A stretch of 64,000 bases of DNA from Streptomyces flavidovirens DSM 40150 (GCF_000429085.1 NZ_AUBE01000017.1:104088-168087); one strand, 5' to 3'; counted from the first letter of the stretch, positions 1-7,944 are shown. A program made the numbers and translations. The notes: generated by a model not told the origin, from the sequence alone.

Positions 1-260
1 CCGGCGACCCAGATCTTCTTCGACTCGTCGTCCTCGTCGTTCACACCGGTGTTGCCGACGTGCGGGGCCGTCATGACGACGACCTGACGGTGGTACGACG
101 GATCGGTGAGGGTCTCCTGGTAGCCGGTCATGCCGGTGTTGAACACCGCCTCGCCGAAGGTCTCCCCCACGGCCCCGTAGGCACGGCCGCGGAAGCTGCG
201 GCCGTCCTCCAGGACGAGTACGGCGGGAGCCTTGCCGGCTCCCCGGGTGGAGATCGTCAT
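1..260 (-). CDS. carA: carbamoyl-phosphate synthase small subunit, N-terminal part (runs off the window)
   Basis: The first 86 codons of the glutamine amidotransferase subunit that supplies ammonia to CarB for carbamoyl phosphate, the entry point to UMP and arginine. The visible N-terminus (MTISTRGAGKAPAVLVLEDG, then a GET-GEAVFNTGMTGYQE stretch and a YHRQVVVMTAPHVGN-like segment) is typical of CarA. The catalytic triad lies beyond the window edge. The ATG at 260 overlaps the TGA of the upstream membrane-protein gene (ATGA), so it is probably translationally coupled as the distal gene of the pyr operon. Start and identity are clear. Length cannot be judged. Confidence 0.95.
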   Translation of the reverse strand, partial: MTISTRGAGKAPAVLVLEDGRSFRGRAYGAVGETFGEAVFNTGMTGYQETLTDPSYHRQVVVMTAPHVGNTGVNDEDDESKKIWVA

Positions 261-838
261 CGTGCGGTGCCTTCCGTCGTAATGGACTGGTTCATGGAGT
301 TGATGGCCTCGACCCAGGCCGTGTGCTCGGCCGCGCGGTCGGAGCGGAAGCCGGAGTCGATCTGCTTGTCGCCGTGCTGCCAGGTGACGACCAGCAGGCC
401 GCCCTCGGCGAGGACCTTGCCCGCGATGCCCTTGTCGAGCCTGGCCTCGCGGAGCTGCCCGGCCGGTACGAAGAAGTCGGCCGCTCCGGGGCGTACGACA
501 TCGAGACCGGCGTCGGTGAGCGTCAGCTCGACCCTGCTGCGCGTGCCGAGGCCGTGGGCCACGATCCGGTCGAGCCACTGCCCGGCGGTCGTCGAGCCGT
601 GGTAGCGGCCGCTCATACTCAGCTTCGCTTCACCGGGCGCCTCGGGTGCGGTGGGGAGTTCCGGCAGGTCGGACTGGAGAACGGCGCGCCACTTCCAGCC
701 CTGGCGCATCAGCCAGTACACGAGCGCGATGAAGAGCAGCAGTCCGACGACCCAGCCGATGCGGGCGGCCCAGTCGGTCACTTCGGCCGACTTGCGCTCC
801 GCGGCGGCGCCGGCGGCCAGATGGATGAAAGGTGTCAC
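257..838 (-). CDS. membrane-anchored PH-like domain protein of the pyr operon
   Basis: A 193-residue protein with one predicted transmembrane helix near residues 26-45, followed by about 145 residues rich in beta-strand-like segments, resembling the bacterial PH-like fold found in actinobacterial proteins at this locus. Mycobacteria carry a comparable membrane protein between pyrC and carA. The biochemical role is unknown. The GTG start at 838 overlaps the pyrC stop (GTGA), and its own stop overlaps the carA start (ATGA), so it is embedded between pyrimidine genes. That suggests co-expression but does not prove a role in UMP synthesis. Family assignment is by overall resemblance and context. 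Confidence 0.8.
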   Translation of the reverse strand: MTPFIHLAAGAAAERKSAEVTDWAARIGWVVGLLLFIALVYWLMRQGWKWRAVLQSDLPELPTAPEAPGEAKLSMSGRYHGSTTAGQWLDRIVAHGLGTRSRVELTLTDAGLDVVRPGAADFFVPAGQLREARLDKGIAGKVLAEGGLLVVTWQHGDKQIDSGFRSDRAAEHTAWVEAINSMNQSITTEGTAR

Positions 839-2121
839 GCCAGATTCCCGTCGACGACCGTTGCGCGGCCCCGCAGCCAGGTGTGGGTGACGCGTCCCGG
901 CAGCTCACGGCCCTCGTACGGGGTGTTGCGGCTGCGGGAGGCGAAGCCCGAGGGGTCCACGGCTCCACGGTAAGCCGGATCGACCAGCGTGAGGTTGGCA
1001 GGCTCGCCTGCCGAGACGGGGCGGCCGTGGCCCTCCAGCCGGCCGATGGCCGCCGGGCGGAACGACATGCGGTCCGCGACGCCCGCCCAGTCGAGGAGGC
1101 CGCTGTCGACCATCGTCTGCTGGACGACGGACAGGGCGGTCTCCAGGCCGACCATGCCCATGGCCGCCGCCGCCCACTCGCAGTCCTTGTCCTCGTGCGG
1201 GTGCGGGGCGTGGTCGGTGGCGACGCAGTCGATGGTGCCGTCGGCGAGTGCCTCGCGCAGCGCCATGACGTCGGCCTCGGTGCGCAGCGGCGGGTTCACC
1301 TTGTAGACCGGGTTGTACGTACGGACCAGCTCGTCCGTGAGCAGGAGGTGGTGCGGGGTGACCTCGGCGGTGACGTTCCAGCCCTTGGACTTGGCCCAGC
1401 GGACGATCTCCACCGAGCCGGCCGTGGACAGGTGGCAGATGTGCACGCGCGAGCCGACGTGGGCGGCGAGGAGCACATCGCGGGCGATGATCGACTCCTC
1501 GGCGACGGCGGGCCAGCCGCCGAGTCCCAGTTCGGAGGAGACGATGCCCTCGTTCATCTGGGCGCCCTCGGTGAGGCGGGGCTCCTGGGCGTGCTGGGCG
1601 ACGACGCCGTCGAAGGCCTTCACGTACTCCAGCGCGCGGCGCATGATCACGGCGTCGTCGACGCACTTGCCGTCGTCGGAGAAGACCTTCACCCCGGCGG
1701 CGGAGTCGTGCATGGCGCCGAGCTCGGCGAGCTTCTTGCCCTCCAGGCCGACGGTGACGGCGCCGACCGGCTGCACGTCGCAGTAGCCGGACTCTTTGCC
1801 GAGGCGCCAGACCTGCTCGACGACGCCGGCGGTGTCGGCGACCGGGAAGGTGTTGGCCATGGCGTGGACGGCGGTGAAGCCGCCGACGGCAGCGGCCTTC
1901 GTACCGGTCAGGACGGTCTCGGAGTCCTCGCGGCCGGGCTCGCGCAGGTGGGTGTGCAGGTCGACGAGGCCGGGCAGCAGGACCTTGCCCTCGGCCTCGA
2001 CGACGGTCGCGCCCTCGGCGCTCAGGCCCGTACCGACCTCGGCGATGGTCTCGCCGTCGATCAGGACGTCCTGCGGCTCGCCGCCCAGTACCTGCGCACC
2101 GCGGATCAGGATCTTGCTCAT
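835..2121 (-). CDS. pyrC: dihydroorotase
   Basis: Catalyses reversible cyclisation of N-carbamoyl-aspartate to dihydroorotate, the third step of UMP synthesis. The 428-residue amidohydrolase has the metal-binding DLHTHLREPG motif at about residues 54-63 (His56, His58) and a late TDHAPHP motif, typical of class I bacterial dihydroorotases. The ATG at 2121 starts 2 nt after the pyrB stop codon, and the stop overlaps the next gene (GTGA), so it is the third gene of a tightly packed pyrR-pyrB-pyrC-membrane protein-carA operon. Length is normal for the family. Confidence 0.97.
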   Translation of the reverse strand: MSKILIRGAQVLGGEPQDVLIDGETIAEVGTGLSAEGATVVEAEGKVLLPGLVDLHTHLREPGREDSETVLTGTKAAAVGGFTAVHAMANTFPVADTAGVVEQVWRLGKESGYCDVQPVGAVTVGLEGKKLAELGAMHDSAAGVKVFSDDGKCVDDAVIMRRALEYVKAFDGVVAQHAQEPRLTEGAQMNEGIVSSELGLGGWPAVAEESIIARDVLLAAHVGSRVHICHLSTAGSVEIVRWAKSKGWNVTAEVTPHHLLLTDELVRTYNPVYKVNPPLRTEADVMALREALADGTIDCVATDHAPHPHEDKDCEWAAAAMGMVGLETALSVVQQTMVDSGLLDWAGVADRMSFRPAAIGRLEGHGRPVSAGEPANLTLVDPAYRGAVDPSGFASRSRNTPYEGRELPGRVTHTWLRGRATVVDGNLA

Positions 2122-2123
2122 CG

Positions 2124-3128
2124 TTACTTGTTCTCCTCGGTGCGTGCGGGGGCGGGGCTGATGGCGGACGCGGCCTTTGAATCAAACACAGCGCCGCCCA
2201 GAAGCAGGTACAGGACGGCCATCCGGGTCGAGACGCCGTTGGCGACCTGCTCGACGGCCGTGCAGCGGTCGGAGTCCGCGACCTGCGCGGTGATCTCCAT
2301 GCCCCGGTTCATCGGGCCGGGGTGCATGACGATGGCGTGCTCGGGCATGCGGGCCATCCGGTCGCCGTCCAGGCCGTAGCGCCGCGAGTACTCGCGCTCG
2401 GTCGGGAAGAAGGCGGCGTTCATCCGCTCTCGCTGCACACGCAGCATCATCACCGCGTCCGACTTCGGCAGCACCTCGTCGAGGTTGTACGAGACCTGGC
2501 ACGGCCAGTGCTCGACACCGATCGGGACCAGGGTGGGCGGCGCGACCAGCGTCACCTCCGCGCCGAGGGTGTGCAGCAGGTGGACGTTGGAGCGGGCGAC
2601 CCGGCTGTGCAGTACGTCGCCGACGATCGTGATCCGGCGCCCGTCCAGGTCATGCCCTATTCCGGCGTCGGGACCGACGAGCCTGCGGCGCATCGTGAAG
2701 GCGTCGAGCAGCGCCTGGGTGGGGTGCTCGTGCGTACCGTCGCCCGCGTTGACGACCGCGCCGTCGATCCAGCCGGAGGTCGCGAGGCGGTAGGGCGCTC
2801 CGGAGGCGCCGTGCCGGATGACGACGGCGTCGGCTCCCATCGCCTCCAGGGTGAGCGCGGTGTCCTTGAGCGACTCGCCCTTGGAGACGGACGACCCCTT
2901 GGCGGAGAAGTTGATGACGTCGGCGGAGAGGCGCTTGGCGGCGGCCTCGAAGGAGATGCGGGTGCGGGTCGAGTCCTCGAAGAAGAGGTTGACGACCGTA
3001 CGTCCGCGCAGGGTCGGCAGCTTCTTGATCGGCCGGTCCGCGACGCGGGCCATCTCCTCGGCGGTGTCGAGGATCAGTACGGCGTCGTCGCGGGTGAGGT
3101 CGGCGGCCGAGATGAGGTGACGCTTCAT
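2124..3128 (-). CDS. pyrB: aspartate carbamoyltransferase catalytic subunit
   Basis: Transfers the carbamoyl group to L-aspartate in the second committed step of UMP synthesis. The 334-residue protein has the carbamoyl-phosphate loop STRTR at residues 53-57, the HPTQALLDAF segment in mid-protein and HPGPMNRG near the C-terminus, all diagnostic of PyrB. I chose the ATG at 3128 (MKRHLISAADL) because homology begins there. The open frame continues upstream only with low-complexity sequence. It lies 97 bp downstream of pyrR. I see no pyrI regulatory subunit gene, which is usual in actinobacteria. Confidence 0.97.
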   Translation of the reverse strand: MKRHLISAADLTRDDAVLILDTAEEMARVADRPIKKLPTLRGRTVVNLFFEDSTRTRISFEAAAKRLSADVINFSAKGSSVSKGESLKDTALTLEAMGADAVVIRHGASGAPYRLATSGWIDGAVVNAGDGTHEHPTQALLDAFTMRRRLVGPDAGIGHDLDGRRITIVGDVLHSRVARSNVHLLHTLGAEVTLVAPPTLVPIGVEHWPCQVSYNLDEVLPKSDAVMMLRVQRERMNAAFFPTEREYSRRYGLDGDRMARMPEHAIVMHPGPMNRGMEITAQVADSDRCTAVEQVANGVSTRMAVLYLLLGGAVFDSKAASAISPAPARTEENK

Positions 3129-3225
3129 CTGGTGCTCCGTGGTTCGTGAGGGGCGCGTGTGTGGAGGCGGGCAGGAGGGCAGGCCGGTGCGCGGACCCGG
3201 GTTGTCCGGGTCCGTACGGGCTGCG

Positions 3226-3801
3226 CTACCGCTCGCCGACCGGAGCGGTCTGCTGGAGGCCGAGCAGCACGGCGTCGCGGCCGTCCTCCTCGGAGAGCTG
3301 GACCTTGACCGTCTCCCGCAACGACGTGGGGAGGTTCTTGCCGACGTAATCGGCGCGGATCGGCAGTTCGCGGTGACCGCGGTCGACGAGGACCGCGAGC
3401 TGCACGGCGCGCGGCCGGCCGATGTCGCCGAGCGCGTCGAGCGCGGCCCGGATCGTGCGGCCGGAGAACAGCACGTCGTCGACGAGCACGACGAGCCGGT
3501 CCTCGATGCCGTCACCGGGGATCTCGGTACGGGCGAGGGCCCGCGCGGGACGCATGCGCAGGTCGTCGCGGTACATGGTGATGTCGAGGGAGCCGACCGG
3601 CACCGTGCGGCCGGTGATGTGTTCGAGCCTGGCGGCCAGCCGGCGGGCCAGGAAGACACCGCGGGTGGGAATGCCGAGGAGCACCACGTCGTCGGCGCCC
3701 TTGGCGCGTTCGACGATCTCGTGGGCGATGCGGGTCAGTACCCGCTCGATGTCAGGGCCCTCAAGCACAGGGCGCGGAGCATCGGATTCAACCGTGTCCA
3801 T
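3226..3801 (-). CDS. pyrR: bifunctional pyr operon RNA-binding regulator / uracil phosphoribosyltransferase
   Basis: PyrR senses UMP/UTP against PRPP and binds pyr mRNA, and also has uracil phosphoribosyltransferase activity. The 191-residue protein has a type I PRTase fold with the PRPP loop VVLVDDVLFSGRT at about residues 104-116. The ATG at 3801 is preceded by a very strong ribosome site (GAAGGAGG, minus strand 3819-3812). First gene of the pyr operon, diverging from bldD. A PyrR-type recognition stem-loop sits immediately upstream of the ribosome site, so translational autorepression is likely. Confidence 0.96.
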   Translation of the reverse strand: MDTVESDAPRPVLEGPDIERVLTRIAHEIVERAKGADDVVLLGIPTRGVFLARRLAARLEHITGRTVPVGSLDITMYRDDLRMRPARALARTEIPGDGIEDRLVVLVDDVLFSGRTIRAALDALGDIGRPRAVQLAVLVDRGHRELPIRADYVGKNLPTSLRETVKVQLSEEDGRDAVLLGLQQTAPVGER

Positions 3802-3810
3802 TGGAAACGG

Positions 3811-3840
3811 ACCTCCTTCTCCGCCTCACGGGACGGACCT
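3811..3840 (-). promoter_or_regulatory. PyrR-binding RNA stem-loop overlapping the pyrR leader and ribosome site
   Basis: Reading the minus strand from 3840 to 3811, a CCG/CGG stem (3836-3834 with 3823-3821) closes a loop TCCCGTGAGG, and the segment TCCCGTGAGGC agrees with the conserved core of PyrR-binding RNA (UCCNGNGAGGY). The ribosome site GAAGGAGG follows within 2 nt of the stem. There is no antiterminator/terminator pair, so the mechanism is probably translational repression, as described for PyrR in mycobacteria. The sequence match is direct. The function is inferred. Confidence 0.8.
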
Positions 3841-3931
3841 TAAAGGACGTCGGAATTGCGTCCCCACCGTACCAGCACTATTCGGCAACCCTTGCGATAC
3901 CCCTCGACTAGGCGGTCTGGACCCATTCGGC

Positions 3932-3974
3932 TTGACGCACCCAAGTAACGCTGCGTAACCTCACAGTGAGTTAC
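3932..3974 (+). promoter_or_regulatory. bldD promoter with overlapping BldD-box palindromes
   Basis: A -35-like TTGACG (3932-3937) and a -10-like TAACCT (3956-3961) are separated by 18 bp. Across the -10 lies TAACCTCACAGTGA (3956-3969), an exact fit to the BldD consensus TNAC-N6-GTNA, inside an almost perfect inverted repeat (CTCAC-A-GTGAG flanked by GTAA/TTAC, 3955-3974). A second TAAC-N5-GTAA half-site pair (3946-3958) has one base less spacing. BldD is known to repress its own gene in S. coelicolor, so this is a likely autoregulatory operator. Confidence 0.75.
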
Positions 3975-3996
3975 CAGTCCGCGTCCGGGGAGCCAT

Positions 3997-4497
3997 ATGT
4001 CCAGCGAATACGCAAAACAGCTCGGGGCCAAGCTCCGCGCCATCCGCACCCAGCAGGGCCTTTCCCTTCACGGTGTCGAGGAAAAGTCCCAGGGCCGCTG
4101 GAAGGCCGTCGTGGTCGGCTCGTACGAGCGTGGCGACCGCGCCGTGACCGTGCAGCGCCTCGCCGAGCTTGCGGACTTCTACGGCGTCCCGGTCCAGGAG
4201 CTCCTGCCGGGTACGACGCCCGGCGGCGCCGCCGAGCCGCCGCCGAAGCTCCGCCTCGACCTGGAGCGCCTCGCCCACGTCCCGGCCGAGAAGGCGGGCC
4301 CGCTCCAGCGTTACGCCGCGACGATCCAGTCGCAGCGCGGCGATTACAACGGCAAGGTCCTGTCGATCCGCCAGGACGACCTGCGCACGCTGGCCGTCAT
4401 CTACGACCAGTCGCCCTCGGTCCTGACCGAGCAGCTCATCAGCTGGGGTGTGCTCGACGCGGACGCGCGCCGTGCGGTCGCTCACGAGGACGTCTAG
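3997..4497 (+). CDS. bldD: master developmental regulator BldD (c-di-GMP-responsive)
   Basis: BldD represses sporulation genes during vegetative growth of Streptomyces when its dimer is glued together by tetrameric cyclic di-GMP. The 166-residue protein has an N-terminal Xre-type helix-turn-helix (about residues 8-66) and a C-terminal domain with the c-di-GMP signature R114-G-D116-x8-R125-Q-D-D128, matching the RXD-X8-RXXD motif at the published positions. The ATG at 3997 follows GGGGAG at 3987-3992. Monocistronic, ending at a strong hairpin. One of the clearest markers that this is a sporulating streptomycete. Confidence 0.98.
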   Translation: MSSEYAKQLGAKLRAIRTQQGLSLHGVEEKSQGRWKAVVVGSYERGDRAVTVQRLAELADFYGVPVQELLPGTTPGGAAEPPPKLRLDLERLAHVPAEKAGPLQRYAATIQSQRGDYNGKVLSIRQDDLRTLAVIYDQSPSVLTEQLISWGVLDADARRAVAHEDV

Positions 4498-4522
4498 TCC
4501 GAGCGCCACCAGCAGAAACGTA

Positions 4523-4570
4523 ACGCCGGTGCCGGCGGAAGCTTCGCGCTTCCACCGGCACCGGCGTTTT
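4523..4570 (+). terminator. rho-independent terminator of bldD
   Basis: A long GC-rich stem (CGCCGGTGCCGG... pairing with ...CCGGCACCGGCG, arms 4523-4542 and 4548-4567) with a TTCG-containing loop is followed by TTTT. It lies 25 bp after the bldD stop. Confidence 0.85.
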
Positions 4571-4593
4571 GCGTCTGTTCCCCGTCGATGACG

Positions 4594-4636
4594 AAAGGGC
4601 CCGCAGTACGCCGTGAAGCGCACTGCGGGCCCTTTC
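4594..4636 (-). terminator. terminator of the nusB transcript
   Basis: AAAGGGCCCGCAGT pairs with ACTGCGGGCCCTTT, giving a perfect 14-bp stem that ends in a T-run on the minus strand, 25 bp beyond the nusB stop. With the bldD hairpin it insulates two convergent genes. Confidence 0.85.
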
Positions 4637-4660
4637 AGCCGTCGAACAGCCCGGCTCGGG

Positions 4661-5089
4661 CTACTCGCGACGCAGATTCGGCTTGAGCTCCTTGAAACGG
4701 CCGAGGAGGCCGTTCACGAAGGACGGTGAGTCGTCGGTGGAGAACTCCTTGGCGAGCTGCACCGCCTCGTCGATCACCACCGCGTCGGGCGTCTCGTCCA
4801 TCCACACCAGCTCGTACGTGCCGAGGCGCAGGATGTTCCGGTCGACGACCGGCATCCTGTCGATCTCCCAGTCGACCGCGTACGTGGCCATGAGGTCCTC
4901 GATGCGGTCCGCGTACGTCGCGTAGCCCTCGACGAGCTGCATCGTGTACTCGCTGACCGGCGGCTGACGGGTGTCGGTCCTGGCGTGCCGCATCCAGTCC
5001 GCGAGGACCGTCTGCACGGACTCACCGCGCTGGTCGGCCTCGAAGAGGATCTGGAAGGCGCGCTTGCGCGCCGTGTTCCGGGCAGCCAC
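4661..5089 (-). CDS. nusB: transcription antitermination factor NusB
   Basis: NusB binds boxA RNA with NusE (S10) and supports antitermination on rRNA operons. The 142-residue all-helical protein starts MAARNTARKRAFQILFEAD and ends with the conserved FVNGLLGRF segment, at normal length. The GTG start at 5089 lies 2 nt after the efp stop, so efp and nusB are co-transcribed, probably with the peptidase gene upstream. Confidence 0.96.
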   Translation of the reverse strand: MAARNTARKRAFQILFEADQRGESVQTVLADWMRHARTDTRQPPVSEYTMQLVEGYATYADRIEDLMATYAVDWEIDRMPVVDRNILRLGTYELVWMDETPDAVVIDEAVQLAKEFSTDDSPSFVNGLLGRFKELKPNLRRE

Positions 5090-5091
5090 GG

Positions 5092-5658
5092 TTAGCTGTT
5101 CACCCGGCCGAGGTAATCGCTGGTGCGGGTGTCGACCTTGATCTTCTCACCGGTGGTGATGAAGAGCGGGACCTGGATCTCGTGGCCGGTCTCCAGCGTC
5201 GCGGGCTTGGTGCCGCCGGTGGAGCGGTCGCCCTGGACGCCCGGGTCGGTGTGCTGGATCGTCAGCTCGACGGCGGCCGGCAGCTCGACGTAGAGCACCT
5301 CGCCCTCGTGCTGCGCGACGGAGGCGGTGAAGCCCTCGACCAGGAAGTTGGCGGCGTCGCCGACGGCCTTGCGGTCGACCATGAGCTGGTCGTAGGTGTC
5401 CATGTCCATGAAGACGAAGTACTCGCCGTCCATGTACGAGAACTGCATGTCGCGCCGGTCAATGGTGGCCGTCTCGACCTTCACGCCGGCGTTGAACGTC
5501 TTGTCGACGACCTTGCCGGAGAGCACGTTCTTGAGCTTGGTGCGCACGAAGGCAGGGCCCTTGCCGGGCTTGACGTGCTGAAACTCGACGACGGACCAGA
5601 GCTGGCCTCCGTCGAGCTTGAGCACCATGCCATTCTTGAGGTCGTTCGTGGAAGCCAC
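5092..5658 (-). CDS. efp: translation elongation factor P
   Basis: EF-P relieves ribosome stalling at polyproline stretches, which are abundant in this proteome (see the P-loop protein and RelA N-termini). The 188-residue protein has the three beta-barrel domains of the family. The loop tip reads KPGKGPAF with Lys33, the unmodified PGKGP type known from actinobacteria. I see no epmA/earP-like gene in the window. GTG start at 5658, preceded by GGAGA-type sequence. It sits in the peptidase-efp-nusB unit, as is common. Confidence 0.97.
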   Translation of the reverse strand: MASTNDLKNGMVLKLDGGQLWSVVEFQHVKPGKGPAFVRTKLKNVLSGKVVDKTFNAGVKVETATIDRRDMQFSYMDGEYFVFMDMDTYDQLMVDRKAVGDAANFLVEGFTASVAQHEGEVLYVELPAAVELTIQHTDPGVQGDRSTGGTKPATLETGHEIQVPLFITTGEKIKVDTRTSDYLGRVNS

Positions 5659-5729
5659 GGTTGCGGAATCTCCTGGACTGAAGGCTGGTGGGACTGCTGT
5701 GACCCGGGGGTCGCGCTGCGGCTCAGGTG

Positions 5730-6845
5730 CTACAGCGCGAGCAGCTCCTTGGTCGTGATGGTGAGCAGCTCGGGTCCGCCGTCCGCCTCGGGGCGGACGA
5801 CGAGCGTGTCATCGATCCGGACACCGCCCCGGCCCGGGAGGTGGACCCCCGGTTCGACGGTGACCGGCACACAAGCGTCCAGTTTACCCATGGCCGCAGG
5901 TGCCAGCTGCGGGTCCTCCTCTATTTCGAGTCCGACACCGTGCCCGGTGCGCGGCGCGACGGCCTCGCCGTGGCCCGCCGCGGCCAGTACGTGGCGGGCC
6001 GCGCGGTCGACCTGGCGGTACTCGGCGCCCGGTACGAGAGCCTCCCGGCCCGCCCGCTGAGCGGCGAATACGACGTCGTACAGCTCGATCTGCCACTCGG
6101 CGGGCGTCGTGCCGATGACGAAGGTACGGCCGATCTCGCAGCGGTAGCCGCGGTAGTTGGCGCCGAGGCAGACGGAGAGAAAATCACCCTCCTCCACGCG
6201 CCGGTCCGACGGCCGGTGCCTGCCGAGGCCGGAGTTCGGCCCGGTGGCGACCGAGGTGGGGAAAGCCGTCCCGTCCGCGCCGTGGTCGACCAGGCGGCGC
6301 TCCAGTTCCAGCGCGAGGTGCCGCTCCGTGCGGCCCACCAGGATCGATTCGAGCAGCTCGCCGAGGGCCTGGTCGGTGATCTCGGCCGCGATGCGGATGG
6401 ACGCGATCTCTTCCTCGTCCTTGACGATGCGCAGCTGCTCGACGGCGCCGGCGAGGTCGCCGAGGCGCAGCGTCGGGGCGACCGAGCCGAGCGCCCGGTG
6501 CCTGGCGACGGTGAGGTGGTTCTCCTCGACGGCGAGCGACTCCGCGCCGGCCGCCGCGGCCGTCCTTGCCGCCGCGACCACGGCGTCACCGCCGGGCGCG
6601 GGCAGGACCATGATCCGCAGCTGTTCGTCGGGGCGGCCGTCGGCGGGGTCGGCGGTCGGCGTACCGGGGCAGATCAGTACGTCGGCCTCCCCGGCGGAGG
6701 GCCCGAGCAGCAGCACGGCGCCGGGTGGCGCTCCGCCCGCGAGGTAGCGGACGTTGGCGGGACGGGAGACCAGTGCGGCGCCGCTGCCGGCAGCGGCGCA
6801 CCGGTCGCGCAGTCGTCCACGACGGGCCGCATACAGCTCTGACAT
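5730..6845 (-). CDS. M24-family (Xaa-Pro peptidase-like) protein with altered metal ligands
   Basis: A 371-residue pita-bread-fold protein, with a creatinase-type N-terminal domain (about 1-135) and an M24 C-terminal domain (about 140-371). Active Xaa-Pro peptidases bind two metals through Asp, Asp, His, Glu, Glu. Here the equivalents are Cys226 (SVCLGA), Glu237 (CEIGRTF), His302 (GHGVGL), Glu331 (VEPG) and Asp345 (VRIDD), so three of five differ. I checked the Cys and first Glu codons in the DNA. Activity is therefore uncertain, and it could be a divergent or non-peptidase member. The ATG at 6845 is the first start within the homologous region. It is upstream of efp, a common actinobacterial arrangement. 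Confidence 0.85.
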   Translation of the reverse strand: MSELYAARRGRLRDRCAAAGSGAALVSRPANVRYLAGGAPPGAVLLLGPSAGEADVLICPGTPTADPADGRPDEQLRIMVLPAPGGDAVVAAARTAAAAGAESLAVEENHLTVARHRALGSVAPTLRLGDLAGAVEQLRIVKDEEEIASIRIAAEITDQALGELLESILVGRTERHLALELERRLVDHGADGTAFPTSVATGPNSGLGRHRPSDRRVEEGDFLSVCLGANYRGYRCEIGRTFVIGTTPAEWQIELYDVVFAAQRAGREALVPGAEYRQVDRAARHVLAAAGHGEAVAPRTGHGVGLEIEEDPQLAPAAMGKLDACVPVTVEPGVHLPGRGGVRIDDTLVVRPEADGGPELLTITTKELLAL

Positions 6846-6915
6846 GTTTCGAGCGTACGAGCGCGGGCGCCGTCCGGCCGGTTCAGCGCGTCCGACCGGG
6901 CGGCGAGGCCGTCTG

Positions 6916-6969
6916 TACGAAGCCCCTCTGTACGAGAAGGGCCGTACGAGAAGGCGCCGTACGAGAAGA
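6916..6969. repeat. short intergenic tandem repeat (TACGAGAAG, period 14-15)
   Basis: The 9-mer TACGAGAAG starts at 6931, 6945 and 6960, each copy within a GCCGTACGAGAAG-like unit, and a fourth degenerate TACGA is at 6916. The block lies between the P-loop protein gene and the M24 gene and may overlap the latter's upstream region. No function is evident. Confidence 0.6.
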
Positions 6970-6979
6970 CGCCGCGCCG

Positions 6980-7876
6980 CTACCAGGCGGGCGGGCTGGC
7001 TATGGAGCGGGCGAGCACCTCGTCCAGTACGCGGGCGGTGGTCGGTACGTCGTACTGCGAGTTGTCGATGATCGGCAGCCCCGAGCCGTACCACCCGGCC
7101 ATCCGGCCGTGGATACGGGCGACTTCCTCGTCGGACAGGCGCCGGTTGCCGCTGCGCTGGGCGTTGCGCTCCAGCACGATCTCCAGGCCGGGCAGGATGA
7201 CCACGGGCAGCAGGCCGGGCCCCACATGGCGCTTCCAGCCGCCGAGCCCGACGACGGGACGGTCCGGGAAGACGGCGTCGTCGACGATGCACGAAATGCC
7301 GTTGGCCAGGAAGTTGCGGGCGGCGAAGCCGCAGGTGCGGCGGGCCAGGCGGTACTGGGCCTCCGACTGGTCGTTCCAGCCCGACTGCGGATCGGCGAAC
7401 CCGGAGCACACCCATTCGCGTACGTCGTCGAGGCTGATGTGCGCGGTCGGCACCCGGCGGTGCCGCGCCCAGTGCTTGGCGACGGTCGTCTTGCCCGCGC
7501 CCGCGGGGCCGATGAGCAGCACCGCGAGCGTCGTGCCGCCGGTGTCCGTGGGCGCGGCGGCGGGCGGCGGCGCGGGGACCGGGACCGGACCGCCGGGCGG
7601 CAGCTGGATGTGCCCGGTGCTCTCGCGCGACGGTGGCCGCTGGGCGTGCTGCGGGACCGGTCCGCTCCAGCCGGGAGCCGGGGCGTGTCCGGGGGCCTGA
7701 GGCGCCTGGGGCGGGTGTGGGGGCCCTTGTGGCCCAGGGGGTCCGGGGGGTCCGGGGGGTCCGGGGGGTCCGGCAGGAGGTCCCGCGTGCGGTCCGGCGG
7801 GGTGCGGGGCGCCGTGTGCCCACCCTGCGGCGGGCCCGTGGGGCGGTGGCAGCGGAGCCCCCACTGCGTGCTGCAT
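6980..7876 (-). CDS. proline-rich P-loop NTPase (polynucleotide kinase / zeta-like fold)
   Basis: A 298-residue protein. Residues 1 to about 110 are low complexity, rich in Pro, Gly and Ala, with collagen-like Gly-Pro-Pro triplets at about 36-48. From about 115 there is a P-loop domain with Walker A GPAGAGKTT (123-131), then HISLDDVREWVCSGF and a CIVDDAVF segment, resembling small ATP-binding kinases of the PNK/zeta/chloramphenicol phosphotransferase group. Substrate unknown. ATG start at 7876. A strong hairpin separates it from the upstream aro block. Its polyproline tract suggests a dependence on EF-P, encoded close by. Confidence 0.75.
   Translation of the reverse strand: MQHAVGAPLPPPHGPAAGWAHGAPHPAGPHAGPPAGPPGPPGPPGPPGPQGPPHPPQAPQAPGHAPAPGWSGPVPQHAQRPPSRESTGHIQLPPGGPVPVPAPPPAAAPTDTGGTTLAVLLIGPAGAGKTTVAKHWARHRRVPTAHISLDDVREWVCSGFADPQSGWNDQSEAQYRLARRTCGFAARNFLANGISCIVDDAVFPDRPVVGLGGWKRHVGPGLLPVVILPGLEIVLERNAQRSGNRRLSDEEVARIHGRMAGWYGSGLPIIDNSQYDVPTTARVLDEVLARSIASPPAW
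7742..7768. repeat. 9-bp tandem repeat encoding Gly-Pro-Pro triplets
   Basis: Three consecutive copies of TCCGGGGGG inside the P-loop protein gene encode its collagen-like (Gly-Pro-Pro)n tract on the minus strand. Such a repeat may vary in copy number between strains without breaking the frame. Confidence 0.7.
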
Positions 7877-7944
7877 CCGGTGCGACTCCGTCTCGTACAG
7901 GCGACTCTTGGCGGACCAGGACGGCCCGGGCCTACCGAAAGGTA

